The notes beneath the pieces are model-generated. The model saw only the letters and a program-made list of their open reading frames with translations. It did no database searches and was not told where the DNA came from. Below, one piece after another: positions 55,066-64,000 of a stretch of DNA of 64,000 bases. Location: NCBI RefSeq assembly GCF_018139145.2, contig NC_059475.1:12634437-12698436 (forward strand). The letters are read 5' to 3'. The DNA is from Gymnogyps californianus (lineage: Eukaryota > Chordata > Aves > Accipitriformes > Cathartidae). The translations under genes and the position numbers were made by a program. How positions within the stretch are numbered: position 1 is the stretch's first letter; each line of letters opens with the position of its first letter.

Positions 55066-55543
55066 GGAGACCGAGTCCCTAGGCAAAACTGTAATTTAAG
55101 CGCAGTGGAAATTCAGCATGCAAGTAGATTGCTGAGCCAGGGCCACTCCGGGATGTTGGCAATCCACGTGACTTCTGTGAAATGGGTGCTGATTAATTAC
55201 TGGGTATGTAAGAGTTAAAGGTAATGTAATGTCTGGTCTTGCTGTCCGTCTCCTACCTGTCTGCCCATGCACAAGGGGGACTGCTTGCATGCCAGCCTTT
55301 GAGTCATGCAGCAAGACAAGGGCAGCCACATGTGCTTAAGAGCACAAGCTAGGGCAAAGTCCTCTGCTTTCTGCACAGATGAGGGGCAAAAATGCTGGCA
55401 GGGCCCCTGGTAGTAGCTCACTTCTTTCTCTGGTTTCGATACCTGCAATTCGAGACCCACCAAAGCAGCTGTTACCTGAGGTGAAGGCAGGAAATGCTCA
55501 TGTGATTTTTTGCAGCTTCAGCCTGCTGGACGACTCCTACTGA

Positions 55544-55849
55544 ATGCTGGTTGTCCTCTCCTGTTTCTGGATAGCTGGGGAGCACCGGCTTTCTCAGCGG
55601 GAAGTGGACAGCACAAATCTGGCTTCATCTGGCCTGATGCCACCCATGGATGCCCCCATGAAAAGGAAATTCCCAGCTGATCCCAAGGACAGCTTGAAGT
55701 CCTCTCTTTTTCTGGAAATGGTGCAAGGGGAACTTAACCTGGACGTGATAGCTGGGATCTGGCCTGAAGTCTCCTCTTCAACTCAAGAAATAGTTTGCCT
55801 GTCTCTATCTAAACATTTTTGGCTGTGTCTGCTTAAAAGCTTTATATAA
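55544..55849 (+). other. Unassigned 101-codon open frame with coding-like composition
   Basis: The middle of the frame reads DSTNLASSGLMPPMDAPMKR then KFPADPKDSLKSSLFLEMVQ, a balanced mix of charged, polar and hydrophobic residues. The start region is hydrophobic (MLVVLSCFWIAG). No family was recognised, no clear splice sites frame it, and it has no poly(A) signal close by. Chance or transposon origin is more likely than a gene. Confidence 0.12.
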
Positions 55850-58800
55850 TTTCACAAAACTACTCACACGTCCAGCACTGCAAAATAGATAAACAGGGAG
55901 AGGAGCTGAGTGTGTATAACAAGCTGGAATACAACCAAAAAATACTTAAAGCCTGTGATCAACTTGGTAGCACACAGGGACCACCAGGGGTGGTCACAAG
56001 GGTTGACTTGAGTTCTGCTCACTCTCTCTTCTGCTTTCTTATCCCATTTACGTCCTTGATCTCTGAGTTAATCATTCTGTGATAACTTAGGCTTGATCAA
56101 ACCTTCAGCTCTTGTGAGTAAATGTTGTTAGCGTCTTCAGGGAACATGTGGGTCAAGTTCTCAGAGTCTTGAAAGTGCCACCATGTCCTGAAATCCCATT
56201 TCTTAGACTGCAGTTCATCTTCTTGTCTGTTCTCCATTTAGTGCCCTGTTGATTTGTGTTCAGAATCAGCCTGCATGATGTAGAATGCAAAAAGAGGTTT
56301 TGTGGAAGACTACTAGAAGATTGTAATCTTCTGGTCTTATCTCTCATTCCAGATGTATCCTGAAATGACTCGTTCATTCTTCCCTTTTTCTTTCACAATG
56401 TAAGCGTTTCACAGAGGAGGTGACATCTTTCAGTGCTTTACCATTTCATCTCCTTATGTCTTCACATTTTTTTCCACTTTCGCATCTGCATGTTACCAAC
56501 TTAATTAAACTGCACAATGACTTTAAAAATACAAACTCTAACAAAGACTAACAAGGATGTTTCTTGGCAATTGGTCATTGTTTTGCCTTGGGCCCATAGC
56601 TTTGCTTGCTACTCTCCACTGGGCACTGAACCCGTGCTTGTATTAAGATAACTGCTCCAAGCATGATTATATCACAGTTTCTGTGTATGCTTTCAGGAGG
56701 GTTTAACGTTGTATAATCTGCCCATTGTAACCACATTTCCAGACAATAGCAGGCTGCAGAATACAGTGCGATAAAGTGTTAGCAAATCTTGTTCCTCTTC
56801 ATTCCCTGTCATTATATTTAGGTTCCAATGAGCTGGTTTAAGAGCACACAGGAAAAAAAAAAAACATGGGCTCAAAGGAATGGCTGCAAATGTAACCAGT
56901 TTTCTTAGTCCACGAGCAAAGATGACATGGCCTCTAGCCAAGGTACATGATATTTTTCCATCTGAATCTGTCTGCCAAAGCAGCATAAGCTTAAGTAAGA
57001 CCTTTTTTATCTAATCATGCAGATTGACTAATCATGTTGATTTGACTGGACCAGCTTTCACTAAAGGCGCTGGAGAATAACTGCAGCAGCTATCATCTTT
57101 CTCTGTGGGATTTCAGGTAAATTTCTGCAGCTCAGTGTGTCTTGCAAGTATGAGCAAGCAGAGTCTGTTGAGAGCAGAGGAAGCTTCCCATTCTTATTGT
57201 CTTCTTATGACCTGTTTTCCACAAGCAATACCACAATGCTAATTACTTTTGTAGCAGAGCAATTTGTCGTGATTTACTTTTCTTCTATAAGCATAGTTGT
57301 TAGTTGAAGGAGTCAAATTCCATTCAAGACTGAGCATAAGTGACTTTGCCTCTGTTTCCTATCTTGTTAAAGACATAGCTGATGTTTAAAGAGTTGGGAA
57401 GTCATGTTCCTTGGAAGACCTGTTCCTTTGAATTCCTGTAAACAAACATCTTTAATTTCTGAGTGCCGTGTGTCAGCAAAATCCTGAAACCATGCTGAAG
57501 GCTTGTTATTGCCACATAGGTGCATGGGTCAGAACCATCTTTTGCAAGACTAGAAAGGATCTGATCTTGTCTCAAATTGTACTCCTGGTTCCTAGAAATA
57601 CTCTTGCTAAAAGATAAGCAAAATGATGTAATCATGGATGTCCACTGGGTATTCTGGATTGAATGAAATCCTCCTTGTGTACCATAGGAATGGTCATAGA
57701 ATAAAAATTCCAGATGGGCTAATCATAAGACAAACATTTACCGAGGTTTCAAGCTGGGACATCTGGGAAAACAACTATGGAGCAAAATGCTAAAAAGAAA
57801 AGGTGTGTTCATCCTGACTGGGGAAGGCTCTTGCCTCAGAGCGGACAGGGCCCCTTATTGAGGGGAAATGCCCTCTTAATTTGGCCAGCATTAATTAATG
57901 ACAGGATTTCCCAGCCAGTGCATTCTTGGACTTGAAGGTGAGCTCATGAAGCTACATACTGGGTGGGAGGAGGGGTCTGTTGGGAGCCGTGTCCCTGGGG
58001 AAGGGCATTGTGGAAATCCCTGGTACCTGGATGAGACTTTAAAGCGGTGTCCCCTGTTTGTCTTCATTAATGTTTAAATTTATTGTGTGGAGAACAGGGC
58101 TGACTTTGCATTTGCTCTATATGCCATCTACAGGTATCAGGATGAGAGAGGCTTCTGCTCCTGCTGAAGCCATCTTTCTGCTTTGCATTTAATGTAAACA
58201 GTGTGTTTAGAAATGTATTGTCTGTGGCAGATCTGACATCACAACCAAATTCTTTAAAATAAAATGTTTAGGGGGAATCATGTGTCAGCTGCCTAGCACT
58301 GAAATGTATGGAATGGAATTAAGCAAACCTTTTCTTAATTAAAAAATGAAAATGGATTCTGAACTTTATCTAAGGGTCACTTTGGGATGATTTCTAGACA
58401 GAAAAAATCTTGGCTTTCTGGCAGGACAGCTGTGAGGGAGTGTTCTATTCATTAGAACACAATTTGTCCAAGAAAATACGTTCCAAGTCCTAATCAATTT
58501 AGATGAAAACTTGCTGGACAGGGTTCAAGCAGGCCAGTTATGGAGTCTTATAAAGCCAAACCCACATGTCTCAGTGGGCAAGAGGCAAGATAATCTTAGC
58601 TTACAATGGAATGTTTAAATTTATACAGCTAAGATACTGACATAGGCACAAGGGTTGGTTCTTTTGTGGTTTTTTTTAACCAGAAACATGTGAAGAATTA
58701 GAATTTTTAAAGAGAGGGAATGTCCCTTTAAGATATAATCACTCATGGTGAATGGACTGTGGCCAGATTCATCCTTGCTTTAGCATCTATAGAAAGATTT

Positions 58801-59499
58801 TTGGAAAAGACCAGCTTCCAAAGCACTAGAAACATAGGTGTGCCTCCAAATGAAGGTCCTTGGCATCACAGGCTCTCGCAGAGTTTTATAATTCCCAGCT
58901 GTATAAGGATTTTTTTAAATGAACTGCTTCAGCAGTGGAAATTCAGCAGTTTGGAGAAGCTGTTGCACAGTTTGCCCTTGGGAAGGTGACACCATGCATG
59001 GCATTGTTCAGCCGTTAAATATACACTCTTTTTGATGATACATCGCTACCGAGCACAGAAAACCACAGAATAACACACCCCCAGCCTTCCTGGTGCTAAT
59101 GGTAAACTATTTTAGGGTTTGCTTTTCTGTCATTCAGTTAGTTTCTCCATTATTGCAGTTAGTGTTTCAGGCTGCAAAAGAGTACTTACAACTTTCAAAC
59201 AATGCATTTGCAGATCCATGCTAAAAATTCCCATAGGGATGAGCTATAACCTGAGCAATCTTTAACCTGGGGAATATTTCATTTCTTAACTTGAAATGGT
59301 TTTCTAACTTGCAGAGTCTTAGCCAAGGTTAATCTCCACCGCAAACATGAATCAAGTGTGTCTTTCGCAGTAACTGTCGATGCTTGGTAGAAAGCCACAG
59401 CAACAAGTTGATCTCTGAAGTGCCAGCTTACATCCGCCTCTTTGCTAGTGGATCCTCTGCTCTCCTGCATCTGTCACTGGGAAGTGACAAACACACTAT

Positions 59500-60010
59500 T
59501 TCTCCTGTCTCGTCATTCTCTTCTGGCACTTGAAGGCCTCCGCTGACTTCGGGGGGGGGGGGGAATCTTTCTAGCTGCAACTGGCCACCAACTACACCAC
59601 AGGGCAGTCCCTCAGTCCCTAACTTGTTACTCACCAGCCCTCTCCCATCCAGGGACCGAGACTTGAGTCAGGAGCCGTCTTTTCTCATCATGACTCCTGT
59701 AATTTCAAGGGGCAGTGAAACACCCCCTCTGCCGGTCCTCCTCCTCTCTCCAACAGCACTATCCACGATGCCACCCACGCACCTGTGTCCACTGTCTTGA
59801 CTCGAAGGGGTATTTACCCACATGACTGGGGCTGGATGTGAAAGAAAAGGAGCATACAGTATCGTTAAGCAACTTGTGGTTAAAGTCACAAACTCTGGAG
59901 ACTCCTCGACTACTGTAAACGCCAGCGGTTCGTTGTCCCACAGCCTCTTCCTTCCTTCACGCCCCTCTCCGCCAAGTTGGCCACCTGAGACTCTGCTCAT
60001 TGCTCTTGTT
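59500..60010. other. GC-richer island with G13 homopolymer
   Basis: The block has a run of thirteen G at 59551-59563 and open frames on both strands of 60-110 codons without recognisable products. No CpG-island promoter with an attached first exon could be supported. Confidence 0.4.
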
Positions 60011-62240
60011 TTCCCTGGCTCTTCTCACTTGTTTACTTAAAAATCTCTTTCCCTCCCCTTCCCTTCATTTGAATTTCTCGCAGGAGGGTCTTATAAGGAC
60101 ACCTACTTTAATCAGAATTTCCTGTGAGGTAATAGGCAGCTTTTCTTGTTTTTTGCATGTTTTGAAATAAAAATGTAATCATTTCTTAAATGCCCCTTTC
60201 CCAAACTCTGCTTTAAAACAAACCCTTTTCTTACAGAAAGTAATGGTTTTAAAGCCCCAGTTTAAAAGACAAACTCTGTACAGAGGAGGAGGAGGGGTAC
60301 TTTGGATGCAGCAGGACAGCCTGTCACCCAAGGGAAAACAGCCAACATGATGCTGAAGCTGACTGCATATTTTCATTTTCAAAAAGCACTCAAGACTAAA
60401 ACCACCTGTGAGTGAGTCTAGCCTCTCTGGCTGATTTAGTAGGGCCTAGTGCAGAGCGTCTTGTCAAAAGGCACGCTTATTTTCACAAGGCGAATGAATC
60501 AGTTTTTATGTGGCAGGGCTACAGCTCGTTGGGATGAACTCATTAAAACTTTGTAAAACAAACTGCAAGTGAGAGGTGCAATATTTCATTATTCAAACCC
60601 AGAGAATAGACAGGCGTCCTATGGAAAAGTGAGTCATATTCTCTGTGGTACATTCTGTTCATTCTGTTATAATAAACATGAGTGTTTGTTTGCTGAGCCC
60701 GTTAGCATGCAGCTATAAACTTGATTAGGAGGACAAGTTCCTGGGCCCACTGCTGGGTTAGCGTGTGCACTGCCATTTGGTCGCTCTGTTGTATAACAGC
60801 ACCAGTCATGTCAGACTGCCATTCCAAAAGGAAATAACAGCACTTTCCTGATTTCTTTCAAATCCATCCCGAATTTCTATTAAAGACATCAAAGCAATGA
60901 CTCTAATACTTTCCATGCTTTCCGAACGACTCATCTTTTAAAGAAACTGCTGGGAAATAAGGCACCACCAAGGTTCCTCAGTTTCAGGGTTTGAGACTTT
61001 TAAGAGTTTCATGGAAAAAAGTCAAAACAAGAAGCCACAAACCCACCTTCTCATAAAACCCTTCTCCATATTTTATATATTAGTATTAATTTCTGTGCTA
61101 CTAGTTTGAGTTGGTTTTGCAGGCTACATGCCAGGAGATAAAACAGGTCGTTAGTCTACCTTTGTGATTGCAGAAGGTAAATTAGCTGATCAAATGTATT
61201 TATTGCTATCATTGTTAGAAGACGGTGGCCAAGGGAACAACTTTTAAATAGGATGATGGCTGGCTGCGTCTAGAACTAGTAGTGAAATAAGGGATTGTCT
61301 GCTGGATACAAAGGGAGTTCTTCAAAGGCAGTTTCTATGCAGCATAAATAGCATTTTGGAAATCTGATTCTTGCCCAGTTGTAAGAATGGGCAAGGTCTC
61401 CAAATTTTTAAATGCTTGCTGCATTCCTAATGACTGTAGATGGGGTGGGAGGGATTGCCGCTGACTTCAGCGGGGAGAGAGTTAGAGATTAGCCATGGGT
61501 TAGAAACTTGTTGGGTTATAGCTTGAAGTGTTTCATCTATTACCATAGAATCCCTTGCTTATTACAATTATTTGTCTAGTGCAGTACTCCAGGAAGTGAG
61601 GTTACTATCCTGCAATATCTGAAAGGAAGGGCTGAGGACAGTAAGTATCCACTGTCTGGCTCTGACAGGTAGGCATTCCCAGCTTCTGGGGTGCATGACG
61701 GTATCCTTAAGACTGCTCATTTTGCTGACTTTTTTCTTCTACACAGCGAAGCAGCAGCCGAAGGCTCTCCTCAACCACCGCAGCGCCTCAGCTTACCTCT
61801 GTGAGTCATGCGTTGCAGAAGGGCATTTCTTAACTATAAATGGGATGTTAATAAACCTGAGGTTTTTTAATCTTTAGATGTTCACGGCTATTCACAAAAA
61901 ATAAAATGCATAGTCCACCATGATCAGCTACACGCAGGGAAAAAAATACATAGTATTGAAGCGTTGTACTTGAGCAGGCCCAGGATCTCTCAGTGGGTTC
62001 TCTGGCAGGAATGAATGGTTGGCATTGTATTTTTCTAGGTAAAATACCAGAAGTTTATCTAATAATAGAGCCTGTTGAATCCAGAGCAGCCTGAAGTCTT
62101 GTAACACCCCCTGCACACACATGCCTGTGTTACAAGTGGAAACACAATGTTTAAGAAATGGAGAATGACTTGATTTCTGCTATTTATCCCTTACTTTTCC
62201 CTACCAGTAACTGCCACCTTCTCATTGTGGAAATTGTCAC
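60011..62240. other. Intergenic sequence, possible conserved noncoding DNA and one exon-like segment
   Basis: No gene was recognised. The 60400-60840 part is unusually free of simple repeats and carries several transcription-factor-like words (tgtttgctg, cattaaaa, gtcatgtcag), so it is a candidate regulatory element. An exon-like segment lies at 61747-61800. Confidence 0.45.
61695..61877 (+). other. 60-codon open frame with a signal-peptide-like start, overlapping an exon-like segment
   Basis: The frame starts MTVSLRLLILLTFFFYTAKQ, a positively charged start and a hydrophobic core like a secretory signal peptide, then QPKALLNHRSASAYLCESC. Separately, 61747-61800 is bounded by a textbook acceptor (ttttttcttctacacag) and donor GTGAGT, 54 nt long and open in all three frames. 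The two readings compete: the hydrophobic part may simply be the polypyrimidine tract translated. No known family was recognised. Confidence 0.2.
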
Positions 62241-62264
62241 CTTGTGGACATGTGGTTGAAGTGA

Positions 62265-62286
62265 TTTTTTTTTTTTTTTTTTTTTT
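62265..62286. repeat. Poly(T) tract, 22 bases
   Basis: Uninterrupted T run. No AATAAA on the minus strand before it. Confidence 0.9.
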
Positions 62287-62539
62287 AAATCTGCTCTCTC
62301 TAGAGAAAGGGATGATGTACGTGTGTGGGTGCTTAGACCTAAGCAGGGGATGTTACGAGCTGCAGGTCCCAGTCTTTGCTTTGCTGGCTCCTGGTGAGGC
62401 ATGGATGCGTAAAGCTGTTTGGTATGCGCTGCTGCAAGAAATACATGTGCAAGCATGACGTGATATCTGTGGGTGCAGGAGCATGTCTTTGGGAACTCTA
62501 ATGTTTGGTTTGCTGACAATATAGCTCCAGTGAAGAAGC

Positions 62540-62600
62540 TTTTAGTTGCTTCCCACCTCAGCTTGTTTATCTGTAAAATGGGAATAGGGAACTTCCTAGG
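62540..62600 (+). mobile_element. Possible MIR-like SINE scrap
   Basis: cacctcagcttgtttatctg followed by taaaatgggaata resembles the conserved 'cctcagtttcctcatctgtaaaatgggga' core of MIR. The rest of the element is not recognisable. Confidence 0.35.
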
Positions 62601-62838
62601 GAACCCGAAGCTAAATTTTTAATTATTCATGGCTTCTGCATACCCTTGAGGAGAGTATAGGCTGTAAACCTCTGAAGCTGCGTACCAACATTTCTGTGGT
62701 TTAAGCATCAGGGGAGCCCCTTTTCCAAAGACTCTGCTGTATTCTCCTGGCTATATGTTTTGTGGCAAACCTGTGTTCAGCCCTTGGCATGCCGAGTCTC
62801 ATCACCTAGACCTATGACCCCTTTCTGTGTGCAGACCC

Positions 62839-62859
62839 TTTTTTTTTTTTTTTTTTTTT
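62839..62859. repeat. Poly(T) tract, 21 bases
   Basis: Uninterrupted T run next to a GC-richer block (about 62860-63150). There is no poly(A) signal on the minus strand, so a retrocopy is not supported. Confidence 0.9.
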
Positions 62860-63690
62860 CTGTGTGGAGCCTGTCCTGCTGGGGGCTGCAGGTTCGCTGT
62901 TGGAGCTAGGAAGGTCCCTATTGTGTGCGCTGTGCTTTTGAGGTGCAGAAAGCAGCATCTAGCAGACCTGGACTCCACGGTCTGTCTGGGCACAGCCCTA
63001 ACATGCACAGGCAACGGCCCCCTCCCAGCATCGGCACTGGCCTTACCCAAGCCACAGCCACGCTCTGCACACAGGGCCATTAACCGCCGGGACTGTGGGC
63101 ATGCGCAGTGCCTCCCAAATGGGCTGGAAGGTCGGTCAGGTCACCCCATGCCTCTTGGTAACAGCCCCTGATGCTTTACCATCAGCTCCTGGGAGGCTGT
63201 GACATTTGAGCTTACGCTGGCTGCCCCAGCACAGGGAGGTCAAACAAATTGAATTGCTCTTCAAATTAGCTGGATATAGCTTTGATCGCTGTCCATTTGA
63301 GACCTTGTGTGTTTTAGCTGGAAAAATGCACGCCACATTCCAGCCACCTCCTCCAGCCAGGGGAGCAGTGATGCCACTGGCAAACGCGTGCGCTCGCTGA
63401 GCATTACTTAGCTGGAAAGTTATCACTGAAGCGTGTCCTCTATCGAGAACGATCTCAGCTTCACTGGGCCTATCTCTTACAGATGTTAATTCCTTACTAT
63501 TATCTTTACAAGTTCCAACAGAATAGTAAGCTGCAGTAAAGAGAGGGGATATGTTCAATTTAAGCAATGAGATTACTATGTTCTGAATAAAGCCACTTTT
63601 ATTAATAATTACCTCTCTGCCATGACTTTAAATTCAAACAGCTGGACAGCCTCTGCTCTTTATTAATTTCCTTGGATCCTTTGGCATGAA
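62860..63690. other. GC-richer block grading into possible conserved noncoding DNA
   Basis: Open frames of up to 143 codons (63136-63567 on minus) give no recognisable product. From about 63250 the sequence has dense factor-like words: MCAT/TEAD-like acattcca, a GATA-containing stretch, and attaataatta. An AATAAA lies at about 63586. No exon is supported. Confidence 0.4.
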
Positions 63691-63715
63691 GCCCTCAATT
63701 CCTGTGATGTAATGG

Positions 63716-63724
63716 TATAAAAAG
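63716..63724 (+). promoter_or_regulatory. TATA-box-like site (candidate promoter)
   Basis: TATAAAAAG preceded by cctgtgatgtaatgg and followed by moderately GC-rich sequence. An ATG at 63771 opens only 16 codons before a stop. The window ends before a downstream exon could be judged. Confidence 0.2.
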
Positions 63725-64000
63725 TTGGCTGCTGCCTGAGCTTCCACCCACAAGTTCTAAATTTGGAGTATGGCAAATTTCTGCAGATTCCAGAGACAAG
63801 CTATGCTCAAGACGTGCTGATGCCTTCAGTCCCATCCTATTGCACCAAACAACAAGATTGTGTGCTTTTTATAACTGGGATCATAAATATGACTCAGATG
63901 CACATGTTGTCTATGTAAGCACTTGGGGTTGGCTATCACTTTATGGCACTGGGAAGAAGCCAAGCCAAATAAAAATTGTTTTGAGTAAATATTACATTTC

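Larger units (their letters stand above)
51931..59499. other. Intergenic sequence, no gene recognised
   Basis: Mixed sequence with no recognised exon or RNA gene. It includes a T12 tract (54713-54724), a T23 tract (55043-55065), a charged minus-strand frame (54672-54866) and a + frame at 55544-55849 with rather coding-like composition. Neither frame could be assigned. Confidence 0.6.

Noticed and set aside
63136..63567. 143-codon minus frame
   Set aside because: No motif was recognised and the interval reads more like regulatory noncoding DNA.
13446..64000. tRNA genes, CRISPR arrays or prokaryote-type operons
   Set aside because: No tRNA B-box with cloverleaf arms, no spaced repeats of CRISPR type, and the window is eukaryotic.

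Overview
This is a vertebrate nuclear sequence, most likely avian. Spliced exons have GT-AG introns, the DNA is AT-rich with a low repeat load, and the clearest mobile elements are CR1 LINEs. One CR1 has the classic avian 3' end, which finishes in a short gtgatata-like motif instead of a poly(A) tail. A turtle or crocodilian cannot be excluded from sequence alone.

Left part (1 to about 13.4 kb, + strand): the 3' end of one gene, recognised as SBF2 (also MTMR13, SET-binding factor 2). Six consecutive coding exons (1-60, 6563-6667, 8102-8295, 8725-8812, 11180-11311, 11610-11708) read through in one frame to a TAG stop and give the last 225 residues. They cover a tail segment of the myotubularin-like region, a charged coiled-coil-like segment, a polar linker, and a C-terminal PH domain encoded by the last three exons. 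All splice sites are canonical. An AT-rich 3' UTR follows, with several AATAAA signals; the one at 13421 is the most plausible distal end. The first intron shown (61-6562) carries a 5'-truncated CR1 copy.

Right part (about 13.4 to 64 kb): I found no convincing protein-coding gene. It is mainly AT-rich unique sequence. It contains an antisense, broken CR1 endonuclease segment (about 25.45-25.93 kb), probable ancient MIR/CORE-SINE remnants (about 47.46-47.56 and 62.54-62.60 kb), homopolymer and simple repeats, and several GC-richer islands where long open frames occur by chance on both strands (21.65-22.35, 43.64-43.89, 44.5-44.85, 51.43-51.93, 59.5-60.0, 62.84-63.15 kb). A few places have exon-like or promoter-like signals and are listed with low confidence: splice-bounded segments at 21891-21941 and 61747-61800, TATA-like sites at 27080 and 63716, and a POU octamer between repeated CATATG boxes near 26.6 kb. 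In mammals SBF2 is followed, convergently, by SWAP70; no SWAP70 exon was recognised here.

No novel biological system is evident. The window is best described as the tail of SBF2 plus its gene-poor downstream flank.
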